Assembly: GCF_000685015.1 (NCBI RefSeq)
Contig: NZ_BAYA01000051.1
Span: 1-36,116 of the forward strand
Direction of reading: 5' to 3'
Length of the DNA: 36,116 bases
Source of the DNA: Paraburkholderia bannensis NBRC 103871
GTDB taxonomy: Bacteria > Pseudomonadota > Gammaproteobacteria > Burkholderiales > Burkholderiaceae
Positions 1-7,063 of the stretch are shown here, piece after piece. The position numbers were made by a program, and so were the translations under genes. Positions within the stretch are counted from its first letter, which is position 1, and every line of letters begins with the position of its first letter. Under the pieces are notes generated by a model. The model made no database searches, was not told where the DNA came from, and saw nothing but the letters and a program-made list of their open reading frames with translations.

Positions 1-42
1 CCTTCTAACGAACCAACTCCCGTCGACGCCGGAGACAGGATC

Positions 43-369
43 ATGCGAACCTTATTGATGATCGTTAGCGTAGCCGCGCTCTGCTCATCGTCGGTTGCGC
101 TTGCGCAGTCGACACTGATCATTCACCCGTCGCCGCTCAAATGTGAGAACCTGCTGGCAATGGCGAATCATGGCGTGCCTGTTCTAGTGGATCGGGTGGC
201 GGCTGCGAACAGGCAGAACGTCAAGACGGATAACGCGCTTGTCATCGATGCCGAAGCACCGTCCGGCCTGATCGTTGATGAGTGCAGCGAAGTGCCAAGG
301 GTGACCTTCGCCGTCGATGTCGCGCGCGGAAGCGGCTCCACGCACTTCGACGACAGTACATACCATTGA
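43..369 (+). CDS. Small exported protein of unknown function
   Basis: This 108-residue protein begins with a clear Sec signal peptide: a short basic start, a hydrophobic stretch over about residues 4-19, and a likely cleavage after Ala-Leu-Ala near residue 21. The mature part is about 85 residues, has two Cys residues (about 34 and 81), and no motif I recognise. The start is supported by a GGAG-type ribosome binding site about 9 nt upstream. It is probably periplasmic; the two cysteines could form a disulfide. It stands alone, followed by about 190 bp without a convincing gene. It resembles the many short secreted hypothetical proteins of Burkholderiaceae in build only. Confidence 0.6.
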   Translation: MRTLLMIVSVAALCSSSVALAQSTLIIHPSPLKCENLLAMANHGVPVLVDRVAAANRQNVKTDNALVIDAEAPSGLIVDECSEVPRVTFAVDVARGSGSTHFDDSTYH

Positions 370-561
370 CGCGAGAACGCGATTCTTAAAATTTTCGTAG
401 TATGGTCACCGCCACAGTGGAATACGGGAGCACGGACCTGATCTTTCACCTGGAAGACCCCAACGAGTGCGCAGTGATCGAACTTTGCACCGGGCACGGG
501 TAAGCCTGCATCGCAGATAGGGCAACCGGATGGCGAGACCGGAAGGATCATCAGGAGCAGC

Positions 562-780
562 GTGAAATCGCGCGGCACTGCGAACAGTGCGCTCAGGATG
601 CGCATTGCTGTGGACCGTTCCGTGGCGTCGCAGCGTGCGGTGAGGTTCGCCTGCGAGTTCGCGCCAGCTGGCAGTGCCATCCGCATCGTAGTGTTATGCA
701 GTAAATCCGGTATCGATCGCGAACCGGCCTCGGTCCTTAAGCCTGCGTTAACTGTGCCCTCCGTACAATGGCCAGATTAA
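562..780 (+). pseudogene. Probable remnant of a UspA-type universal stress protein
   Basis: From the internal ATG at 592 the frame reads MRIAVDRSVASQRAVRFACE, which resembles the beta1-alpha1 start of UspA proteins (usually MRILVAVDGS followed by an RAV/RAL helix). The similarity fades after about 40 residues and the frame stops at 780. The C-terminal ATP-binding signature G-2x-G-9x-G-S/T is absent. A UspA protein is normally about 140-160 residues, so this is a truncated piece. The Gly of the VDGS motif is Arg here. The promoter and regulatory box of the next gene sit inside its 3' end. An intact UspA lies further on at 9953-10426. Chance similarity cannot be excluded. Confidence 0.35.
736..769 (+). 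promoter_or_regulatory. PmrA/QseB-type box plus -10 ahead of cytochrome b562
   Basis: CTTAAG-CCTGC-GTTAAC occupies 736-752, a direct repeat of TTAA half-sites 11 bp apart. Eleven nt further on is TACAAT (764-769), a near-consensus -10, so the box overlaps the expected -35 position. Transcription would start near 776, about 28 nt before the ATG at 804. The same arrangement recurs through the window. Confidence 0.65.
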
Positions 781-803
781 GATTTCACGCCTGATGACCG
801 CCC

Positions 804-1178
804 ATGTCCACGCTTTCGTTTCATGATCGCGCCAAGTTGTTGTTGTGCGCGTCACTTCTCGCGGTCTCGTCATTCGCACAGGCCGGGGAGATCAAAATGC
901 TGATGAGGGACATGAAGCTCGCCATGCAGGGCGCGATGGCAAGCACGACGATGCCCGCCTTGAGCAGTTACGTGGCGCGCCTGGAACGTGATGTGGAGCA
1001 AGTCAGTCATCAACCTTACCGCGACGACCAACCCACCTACGACGAAGGCATGCAGGCTCTGCGGCGCGAACTTGTCGACGTCGATCAGGCCATTCGCGCA
1101 AACGACATGACCACTGCCAAGAACGCTCTGCGCAGGATCGACGGAACCAGAAAGCACTACCACGACCTGCTGGGCTAA
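804..1178 (+). CDS. Cytochrome b562 family protein
   Basis: This 124-residue protein has a Sec signal peptide (hydrophobic about residues 11-25, cleavage after Ala-Gln-Ala near 27). The mature part of about 97 residues fits the four-helix bundle of periplasmic cytochrome b562. Aligned by eye to the E. coli protein, the axial haem ligands would be Met34 near the mature N terminus and His120 in the C-terminal TRKHYHDLL motif, matching TRNAYHQ. There is no CxxCH, so the haem would be non-covalent. It precedes a cytochrome b561 gene by 32 bp and probably shares its transcript, suggesting a small periplasm/membrane electron-transfer pair. A PmrA/QseB-type box lies 51 bp upstream. Confidence 0.75.
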   Translation: MSTLSFHDRAKLLLCASLLAVSSFAQAGEIKMLMRDMKLAMQGAMASTTMPALSSYVARLERDVEQVSHQPYRDDQPTYDEGMQALRRELVDVDQAIRANDMTTAKNALRRIDGTRKHYHDLLG

Positions 1179-1210
1179 CCGGCACGCGAATTCGATCCAG
1201 CTCCTATTTC

Positions 1211-1771
1211 ATGAAACCCTCTTCGCGCTACCCCATTTCAGTCAGTCTTCTGCACTGGTTGCTGGCCATCGCGCTGATCGGCAATCTCGTCATCGGCTGG
1301 CTGCTAGATGACAGGGAGGAACTCCTTGCCCTGCACAAATCGATCGGCATTGCCATCCTAGTCCTCGCACTCATCCGCCTCGCGAACCGGCTCCGCGTGC
1401 GGAACCAGTTACCGCCTTCCGTGAACAAAACCGGTACGGCGACATACTTCGTGGAAAGCACAGCCCATTGCCTGCTCTATGTGTTGATGCTCGCGGCTCC
1501 TCTGCTCGGGTGGCTAAAAACCAATGCGGCAGGACACGCAGCCAGTTTCTTTGGGCTCTTCTCGTTGCCGACGCTGTTGTCCAGGAGCCACGAGTTGTCA
1601 AACTGGTTAGGAAAACTACACGCAATGACGGCCTACGGATTGGCCGCACTGATAGGTTTGCACGTGCTGGGGGCTCTGGCGCACCGGCTACTCAGGGGGC
1701 ATAACATCCTTCCACGCATTCTTCCCTTGCGCCAACGGCCGCTATCCAAGGTGAAACACCTGCCGGACTAA
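1211..1771 (+). CDS. Cytochrome b561 family membrane protein
   Basis: This 186-residue protein has four predicted transmembrane helices (about residues 12-31, 43-58, 84-103 and 138-158), the fold of bacterial cytochrome b561 (CybB/YodB type). Candidate di-haem ligands are His15 in the LLHWLL motif, His42, His86, His137 and His151; the family uses paired histidines in helices 1, 2 and 4. Members move electrons from the quinone pool or superoxide in the inner membrane. It follows cytochrome b562 closely on the same strand, so the pair may pass electrons between the membrane and the periplasm. The reading frame is intact and of normal length (about 175-190 residues). Confidence 0.8.
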   Translation: MKPSSRYPISVSLLHWLLAIALIGNLVIGWLLDDREELLALHKSIGIAILVLALIRLANRLRVRNQLPPSVNKTGTATYFVESTAHCLLYVLMLAAPLLGWLKTNAAGHAASFFGLFSLPTLLSRSHELSNWLGKLHAMTAYGLAALIGLHVLGALAHRLLRGHNILPRILPLRQRPLSKVKHLPD

Positions 1772-2051
1772 CCGAACTGGATTGATCCCGCAAGTCACAC
1801 TGTTTCGCGTGCTGGCCAAGCATTTGGCGCATAAACGCACAACGGCTCGCCGGCGTATGGTCACGCAAGGGCCAACCGGACTGCAGTCCCGTGTCTCGTT
1901 CGATTCGCTCGCCATCTGTAGCCGACCCTGAACACACCTGCGTAGCCGCCTCAATCCCACAGGCGACATCCGCCGATGATGCCTCCGCACTCTGCGTGCC
2001 CCGACGCGCTCTCAGGCATGGGGCAGGGCGTTGACACTTTGCTCAACGGCA

Positions 2052-2495
2052 TCATTTCGCCGCACTGACGATAAACGTGGCACGCATTGCGTCGCGAAAG
2101 TGTCCTGGCTCGTTGCAGAATGCAATATAGCGGCCGGGCTTGAGTTGAAGACGTGTCGTGACAGTCTCCCGGGGGTTAAGGTCTTCCACACCTTGCAGCT
2201 TGCTCAGGCGATCTTCATCAACCTGCTGTGTCTTCTGATCATACGGTAGTGCGCTACCGTCGTTGGACCACGGCAAGATCAGGAATTCGTGTTTCAACGT
2301 ACGCGACTCATTCGTGATCGTAAATTCGACCGGTCCTGCCGGCACAGTCGACGGCACCAGAGTCAATGACATTCCGGCACTCCCACCGTCTGAAAGGTGA
2401 ACCGTTACCGCGGTCGGCTCGACTGGTAGCGCAGCCGGTGCAACGGCAAAAAGACCTGCAGTCACCAGTGCCTGAAACACATTCCTCTTCAGCAT
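2052..2495 (-). CDS. Secreted cupredoxin-like copper protein
   Basis: I chose the start at 2495 because a strong AGGAGG site lies 6 nt upstream (2502-2507) and the protein then opens with a signal peptide (MLKRNVFQALVTAGLFAVAP). The longer frame up to 2603 lacks this logic. The 147-residue product shows a type-1 copper site: His69 in LKHEF, then Cys127, His132 and Met137 in the C-x4-H-x4-M loop (FCNEPGHFRDAM). This is the plastocyanin/azurin-like fold, so it is probably a periplasmic electron carrier or copper-binding protein. It is convergent with the cytochrome b561 gene. Its leader carries a perfect 19-bp hairpin and a PmrA/QseB-type box, linking it to the cytochrome pair. Confidence 0.8.
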   Translation of the reverse strand: MLKRNVFQALVTAGLFAVAPAALPVEPTAVTVHLSDGGSAGMSLTLVPSTVPAGPVEFTITNESRTLKHEFLILPWSNDGSALPYDQKTQQVDEDRLSKLQGVEDLNPRETVTTRLQLKPGRYIAFCNEPGHFRDAMRATFIVSAAK

Positions 2496-2600
2496 GGCAA
2501 GCCTCCTGTTCGATAGCGATTTCCCAGATACCGTGCTGGCCATTCCACTGGCGCGTCGCCAGTGATTCCGGTCACCATTGAATTGCGTCATACGATGCGT

Positions 2601-2643
2601 CACTGATACTCAGGGAGGGATTTCCCCTCCCTGAGTATCAGTG
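2601..2643. repeat. Perfect 19-bp inverted repeat with 5-nt loop
   Basis: Arms 2601-2619 and 2625-2643 are exact reverse complements around the loop ATTTC. On the minus strand it falls within the inferred 5' leader of the cupredoxin gene, between the -10 (2689-2684) and the start codon (2495). No T-run follows on either strand, so it is not a standard intrinsic terminator. It could be an mRNA structure, a small non-autonomous insertion element, or two abutting element ends. Confidence 0.85.
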
Positions 2644-2683
2644 CAAGGCTTGAACAGCTGGTTCGAATAGTGATTCGAAAGTC

Positions 2684-2717
2684 AATGTAACGCTGCCTGG
2701 CTTAAGACTAGCTTATG
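2684..2717 (-). promoter_or_regulatory. PmrA/QseB-type box plus -10 for the cupredoxin gene
   Basis: Read on the minus strand the box is CATAAG-CTAGT-CTTAAG (2717-2701), with one half-site degenerate. Exactly 11 nt later comes TACATT (2689-2684) as a -10, the same spacing as ahead of cytochrome b562. The insertion sequence begins 47 bp beyond the box on the other side and so leaves this promoter intact. Confidence 0.5.
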
Positions 2718-2771
2718 GTCGTGCTCCCTTGGCCGATGACTGTGCTCTCCGGAGAATGCGCTAGGTCCTGT

Positions 2772-3206
2772 TCACATTCTCACGAACGGTCCAAAGGCAC
2801 AGGCAAGCGAAGCGAAGGCGAGATAGTTCCCTGCGAGCTTGTCGTAGCGAGTGGCGACACGACGAAAATGTTTGATACGACCGAAAAATCGTTCGACGAT
2901 GTTCCGGGTCCGATACAGCACGCGGCTATAGCGACGCTTGGTCTTGCGGTTCGAACGCGGCGGAATTACGGCCTTCGCACGCGTAGTTCGGATACTCTCC
3001 ACAAAGGCGTTCGAGTCGTAGCCCTTGTCAGCGATGACCGCGCCGGTGCGCAAATGCTCAACCAGTTCATTCGCGCACGTGATATCGGAAACTTGTCCCT
3101 CGGTGGCAATCAACCGCAGGGGGCGTCCGGCGTCATCGACGGCAAGGTGCAACTTGGTGGTCAGTCCACCTCGCGAGCGTCCAAGCGCTTGCGGACCGTT
3201 TTTTTT
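2772..3206 (-). CDS. IS5-family transposase, OrfB frame (made by frameshift)
   Basis: This is the downstream half of the transposase and has no convincing start of its own; it is expected as an OrfA-OrfB fusion of about 250 residues made at the A8 slippery run. It contains the GGLTTKLH motif after the junction, the second catalytic Asp in VIADKGYDS, and the catalytic Glu in RNIVERFFGRIKHFR, completing the DDE triad. It ends with FGPFVRM and a stop only 7 bp inside the left end of the element. The start coordinate marks the slippery site, not an initiation codon. Confidence 0.85.
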   Translation of the reverse strand, partial: KKNGPQALGRSRGGLTTKLHLAVDDAGRPLRLIATEGQVSDITCANELVEHLRTGAVIADKGYDSNAFVESIRTTRAKAVIPPRSNRKTKRRYSRVLYRTRNIVERFFGRIKHFRRVATRYDKLAGNYLAFASLACAFGPFVRM

Positions 3207-3529
3207 CGAGCCCCGGACGAATGCTGGTGTGCGCGCACGATGGTCGAATCGATCAACACATGCTTGATCTCGGTTTCGTCGGCCACGGCGTGAATCACGC
3301 GTTCCCATACACCCTTGCGACGCCACCTGGAGAAACGCATGTACACCGTATGCCATCGGCCGAACGCCCTGGGCAAATCGCGCCACGGGTAGCCGGTCCG
3401 GCCGATCCAGAGGACAGCTTCGATAAACCAACGATTGTCGGTCGCCGTTCGCCCTGGATCGCCTTCCTTGCCCGGCAAGACGGATTCGATTCGTGCCCAT
3501 ACTTCATCGCTCAATAACGTTCGAATCAT
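3161..3529 (-). CDS. IS5-family transposase, OrfA frame
   Basis: The frame encodes about 122 residues from the ATG at 3529 (MIRTLLSDEVWARIE). It carries the N-terminal DNA-binding region (DUF4096-like, with WRDLPRAFGRW) and the first catalytic Asp of the DDE triad in LIDSTIVRAH. A run of eight A on the coding strand (3206-3199) just after HQHSSGARKK allows a -1 ribosomal shift into the OrfB frame. Without the shift, translation ends at 3161 and gives an OrfA-only product, which in related elements can act as a regulator. I place the start at the internal Met; 12 more residues are possible from 3565. Confidence 0.85.
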   Translation of the reverse strand: MIRTLLSDEVWARIESVLPGKEGDPGRTATDNRWFIEAVLWIGRTGYPWRDLPRAFGRWHTVYMRFSRWRRKGVWERVIHAVADETEIKHVLIDSTIVRAHQHSSGARKKTVRKRLDAREVD

Positions 3530-3592
3530 CTTGCCCTGCTCGCGCAAAAGACAAGATGTAAACACATTTCATCGAATGTAAACAGCCCCTAG

Positions 3593-4146
3593 CCCTTGCC
3601 CGCTGCTGCGATACCTCGCCGATCACACCGGATAAGAGTCACCCCACGTGAATTTCAATTGCGGTTCGCGCAACGCATCCCGCACGCTCGGGTGGAGTTC
3701 CTGACGAACGTCAAGTCGCCACATCCTGATCATCCCATTGGTTTCTTTGCACAGCCTTCTCGACGTCGCTAGCTGTCGCTGCGCACATCGAATTGGCTGG
3801 TTTTTGCTTCGAGCGAATTGATGCCAGGACAGTTTGACTTGCATCAAAGGCAATGCCCCGGGACTAGCGTAGCTTTTTCTGCGTGAGGTAAGAGTGTCCC
3901 GCGCGAGAATCGCTATATAACGGGCTCCCGAAATGGGCCAGGTTCGGGGCGGGCCCGGTGATAGCGGTTCGGCTTTGCATCAGAATTTTTCCTGTGACAC
4001 GGGAACGAAGTCGTGGGTCGGTGAATGACAAGGCGAAAACCAAAGTCTCTCTGTCGCGATGGCCCTTAAGCACCCGGAGCATTTGCCGACTGAGTTCTGA
4101 GGTAAGAAATTTCGCAATCCAAGGCGTCTAACCCGGGAGGTAAGCC
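3593..4146. other. About 550 bp without a convincing gene, upstream of the sulfurtransferase
   Basis: A 76-codon minus-strand frame at 3623-3853 has no ribosome binding site and no motif I recognise, so I do not call it. The stretch holds one FNR/Anr-like palindrome (3834-3847). The sulfurtransferase ribosome binding site GGGAGG lies just before 4147. I saw no decayed gene. The insertion sequence forms its left border. Confidence 0.5.
3834..3847. promoter_or_regulatory. FNR/Anr/CRP-like palindrome
   Basis: TTGAC-TTGC-ATCAA matches the FNR consensus TTGAT-N4-ATCAA at 9 of 10 defined positions. It lies about 300 bp upstream of the sulfurtransferase start. If used as a class II activator site it would place a transcript start near 3882. 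No matching -10 was identified, so this is a candidate only. Confidence 0.3.
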
Positions 4147-5022
4147 ATGAGCGAACATGTCCTCATTTCGCCGCGCGAATTGTCTGAAATAATGGCATCT
4201 AAATCGGTAGTGCTGGTCGACACACGAGACGCCGCGAACTACGCGGAGGCCCACCTGCCCGGCGCGGTGAATATTCACGAAATATTTACGTATCTTGCCA
4301 CATCAACCCCCGACGGCCTGGCGGCATTACGCGACAAGTTTGCCAGTGCGTTCGGAAACGCAGGCCTGTCTGGCAAAGAAACCGCCGTTGTTTACGAACA
4401 GTCCATGGAAACCGGATTTGGCCAGTCGTGCCGCGGCTATGTGCTCCTGAGGTATCTCGGTTATCCACGCGAAAAGATCAAGGTTCTGCACGGCGGCTAT
4501 GCAGCCTGGCGTGCGGAAGGCTTCCCCAGTACAACCGAAGTACCTGTTCCGAGGCCTGCTACATTCCCGACAAGCTCCAGCGCCGGTAACCTGCTCGTCG
4601 ACCTTTCGGCAATGAAGACCGCCGTAGCGGACAAATCAATCGTGAAACTTGATGTCCGGGATGTTGATGAATGGATCGGTGAGAGTTCTTCTCCTTATGG
4701 CAAGGACTTTTGCCCGCGCAAAGGAAGGATTCCCGGTTCGATCTGGATCGAGTGGTACCGCATGATGAAGCCCACGCCGACAGGCCAAATGTTCAAGTCG
4801 CGCCAGGAAATTCTGGCCGAGTGCGCGACCGCAGGCATTTCCCATGAAACGCCCGTCATCGTTTTTTGTTTCAAGGGTGCCCGGGCCTCCAATACCTTTC
4901 TCGCGCTTGAGGAGGCCGGCCTCAAGGACGTACGGCTCTATTTCGGGTCATGGAACGAATGGTCACGCGACCCCTCCCTCCCCATCGAACAGGGCCTGCC
5001 ATACCAGGTGAACGCTGCGTAA
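4147..5022 (+). CDS. Two-domain sulfurtransferase (rhodanese/SseA type)
   Basis: This 291-residue protein has two rhodanese domains. The N-terminal one (about 6-128) has VVLVDTRDAANYAEAHLPGA but no catalytic Cys at the usual place. The C-terminal one (about 150-285) has KLDVRDVDEW and the active-site loop starting at Cys241 in VFCFKGARASN, where the persulfide would form. The family moves sulfane sulfur from thiosulfate or 3-mercaptopyruvate to thiol or cyanide acceptors, releasing sulfite when thiosulfate is the donor. No signal peptide is seen, so it is probably cytoplasmic. A GGGAGG site precedes the ATG. It lies 153 bp before a sulfite dehydrogenase gene on the same strand, a pairing that would dispose of sulfite. 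Confidence 0.85.
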   Translation: MSEHVLISPRELSEIMASKSVVLVDTRDAANYAEAHLPGAVNIHEIFTYLATSTPDGLAALRDKFASAFGNAGLSGKETAVVYEQSMETGFGQSCRGYVLLRYLGYPREKIKVLHGGYAAWRAEGFPSTTEVPVPRPATFPTSSSAGNLLVDLSAMKTAVADKSIVKLDVRDVDEWIGESSSPYGKDFCPRKGRIPGSIWIEWYRMMKPTPTGQMFKSRQEILAECATAGISHETPVIVFCFKGARASNTFLALEEAGLKDVRLYFGSWNEWSRDPSLPIEQGLPYQVNAA

Positions 5023-5175
5023 GTATCTGGGTCCATGGCAGTCCAAATGAATAGGGATCGCCATCGGGTAACTCCTTGTGGAGACTCGCCATCGTGCTGC
5101 ATATATTGATCCGGGTGGGAGCGTGAACCGCTTCGTGGGAAAGACAAACCGGCTTTTTCGGATTCGGAGCAAGCG

Positions 5176-6408
5176 ATGAACCATGGATATGACATCAGGC
5201 GCCGTCACGTGCTGCGGTCCATCGTGGCGGCAGGCGCGGGCTACCTGACGTGGGGATTGTCAGACATCGCAAGAGCCGCGAATGCGATCACACTCCCCTT
5301 TGAAAACGGGCTTCGGGAATTGACCACTGCGTTTCCACAAAAGGGTGAATTGTTGCTCTTGCGCAGCCGTCCGCCGTTGCTTGAAACACCGTTCTCCGTG
5401 TTCGACCAGGGTGTTTTCACGCCAAATGATCAGTTTTTTGTCCGCTGGCACCTCGGGGGAATTCCACCGAGCGTCGACGCACGCAGCTTCCGTATCAGGA
5501 TTCACGGGTCGGTACACCGCGAGGTCGCTCTCGGCCTTGCAGAGCTGACGAGCGACTTCGAGCGAGTCGAACTCGCCGCCGTCAACCAGTGCGCGGGGAA
5601 CTCGCGAGGCTTCTTCACTCCGCGCGTCGCAGGCGGAGAGTGGGGAAATGGCGCGATGGGTAACGCTCGCTGGACAGGAGTGCGCCTCAAGGACATTCTG
5701 GACCGCGCGGGCGTGAAGTCGGACGCGATTCAGGTGCGCTTCAATGGGGCCGACGCAGGGGCGATCCCGGCCACCCCTGACTTCGTCAAGACGCTGAGCG
5801 TCGATCACGCACGCGACGGCGAAGTGATGGTGGCATTCGCAATGAACGGCAAGCCCCTGCCGATCCTGAACGGGTTTCCGCTACGGCTGGTCGTCCCTGG
5901 ATGGTATTCGACGTACTGGGTGAAGATGCTCAACGATATCGAGATCATCGACGCGCCGGACACGAACTTCTGGATGACGAAAGCCTATCAAATTCCGGAC
6001 ACGCCTCACGCTAACGTGGCACCCGGGCAGAGTGGAGTCAAGACCGTCCCGATCAACCGGATGGTCCCGCGCTCGTTCATCACGAACCTGAGCGACGGAG
6101 CTGTCGTGGATGTTGCCAGACCCCAGACCATACGCGGTATTGCATTCGGGGGCGACACCGGCGTCCGCGCGGTACACCTCTCAACCGACAACGGGATGAC
6201 ATGGAAACTCGCGAAGTTGGGTCAGAACGTCGGAAAGTACAGCTTTCGTCGCTGGGAAGCGCAGTTCCTGCCACGGCACGCGGGCCAGTACGTGTTAAAG
6301 GTCAGGGCTGTGAACGACGACGGCGCCCAGCAGCCGGATACGCCGAACTGGAACCCGGGCGGCTACATGCGTAACGTTGTCGAGTCAATCACCGTCTTCG
6401 CGGCTTGA
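5176..6408 (+). CDS. sorA: Sulfite dehydrogenase, molybdopterin subunit (SorA-like)
   Basis: This 410-residue protein starts with a Tat signal: RRRHVLR at residues 8-14, a hydrophobic stretch, and a likely cleavage after Ala-Arg-Ala-Ala near 35. The oxidoreductase molybdopterin domain follows (about 75-265), with Cys139 in AAVNQCAGNSRGFF as the expected molybdenum ligand of the sulfite oxidase family. The C-terminal part (about 280-408) is the Ig-like dimerisation domain (VHLSTDNGMTW). It would oxidise sulfite to sulfate in the periplasm and pass electrons to the cytochrome c encoded 10 bp downstream. There is no fused haem domain, which fits the bacterial SorAB type. A related substrate, as in other family members, cannot be excluded. 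Confidence 0.85.
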   Translation: MNHGYDIRRRHVLRSIVAAGAGYLTWGLSDIARAANAITLPFENGLRELTTAFPQKGELLLLRSRPPLLETPFSVFDQGVFTPNDQFFVRWHLGGIPPSVDARSFRIRIHGSVHREVALGLAELTSDFERVELAAVNQCAGNSRGFFTPRVAGGEWGNGAMGNARWTGVRLKDILDRAGVKSDAIQVRFNGADAGAIPATPDFVKTLSVDHARDGEVMVAFAMNGKPLPILNGFPLRLVVPGWYSTYWVKMLNDIEIIDAPDTNFWMTKAYQIPDTPHANVAPGQSGVKTVPINRMVPRSFITNLSDGAVVDVARPQTIRGIAFGGDTGVRAVHLSTDNGMTWKLAKLGQNVGKYSFRRWEAQFLPRHAGQYVLKVRAVNDDGAQQPDTPNWNPGGYMRNVVESITVFAA

Positions 6409-6418
6409 GGAGTCCATC

Positions 6419-6754
6419 ATGAAGCCATGGGCAGCCTGGGTCACTGCTTCAGTAGCGGGCACTGTCGTTTTGGGCGTGGCCGCAGCCCAGCCCCCTCGTA
6501 CTGTCTCGCGGGATAACGTGGAGGTTTCGTTCCCCGCGGGGAAGGCCTTTCCGTCGGGTCCCGGCTCGGACCTCGCGAACGCGCATTGCCTGATTTGTCA
6601 CTCTGCCGGCATGGTGACGCGTCAACCACCGCTCACCTTTGATGACTGGAAAGCCGAAGTGAGCAAAATGCGGGCGGTCTACGGTGCGCCGTTTCCAGCT
6701 GAGAGTATCGATGACATCGCGCACTATCTGGTGACCATCAACGGGAAACGCTGA
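6419..6754 (+). CDS. sorB: Cytochrome c subunit of sulfite dehydrogenase (SorB-like)
   Basis: I place the start at 6419 because GAGGAG lies just upstream and the product then opens with a signal peptide (about residues 1-23, ending Val-Ala-Ala-Ala). The 111-residue protein has one haem-c motif, CLICH at 57-61, and Met residues after about 85 that could give the sixth ligand. It follows sorA by 10 bp. Monohaem SorB accepts electrons from the molybdenum subunit in the periplasm and hands them to other cytochromes. The C-terminal DDIAHYLVTINGKR matches the usual end of small cytochrome c domains. Confidence 0.85.
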   Translation: MKPWAAWVTASVAGTVVLGVAAAQPPRTVSRDNVEVSFPAGKAFPSGPGSDLANAHCLICHSAGMVTRQPPLTFDDWKAEVSKMRAVYGAPFPAESIDDIAHYLVTINGKR

Positions 6755-7063
6755 TGAGAAATTCCCCGGAGTCCAGGAGACACAACGACCGCACCTGCCA
6801 CAGCATGCCAGTGCAGCCCCCCAGGCGCAAGGAAGCTGTCGACGCCACCGATAGCCGCGGTTCGACTGGATGGCGCTTTCCTGAGGTCGGCAGCGAAGAC
6901 ACTCAGAAGGAGCGATTGCCACAGATACGCCGGAGACAGGCCGCCAGGTCCCGATGGCCCCGGCGTCACGGCCGGCTCGCCGAGCACTCCGCGCGTCACC
7001 TGCGAACGGGAATAGTTTCCAGCTGACCGCCTCTTGCTGCCGAGAACCACCCCTCGCCATTCC
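6755..7063. other. About 310 bp without a convincing gene
   Basis: A 90-codon frame starts at the sorB stop (ATGA overlap), but its composition is very Arg- and Ser-rich with no family signal, and the opposite strand is equally open. I see no terminator with a T-run here and no clear promoter for the ATPase downstream. Confidence 0.4.

Larger units (their letters stand above)
2765..3588 (-). mobile_element. IS5-family insertion sequence, IS427 group, complete
   Basis: The 824-bp element is flanked by CTAG at 2761-2764 and 3589-3592, a target duplication typical of the group. The terminal repeats, read inward, are GTCCTGTTCACATTC (left) and GGGCTGTTTACATTC (right), 12 of 15 identical. It carries two overlapping minus-strand frames joined by a slippery A8 run, the organisation known for IS427-like elements. 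Both frames are intact, so the element may be active. It sits between the cupredoxin promoter and the sulfurtransferase region. Confidence 0.9.

Noticed and set aside
402..503. A 33-codon frame after the first gene
   Set aside because: No ribosome binding site and no similarity; too short to support without expression data.
3623..3853. A 76-codon minus-strand frame upstream of the sulfurtransferase
   Set aside because: No ribosome binding site, signal peptide or family resemblance; composition is not clearly coding.
4067..4083. CTTAAG at about 4068 as another PmrA/QseB-type box
   Set aside because: The partner half-site 11 bp away reads GGAGCA on one side and has no TTAA on the other.
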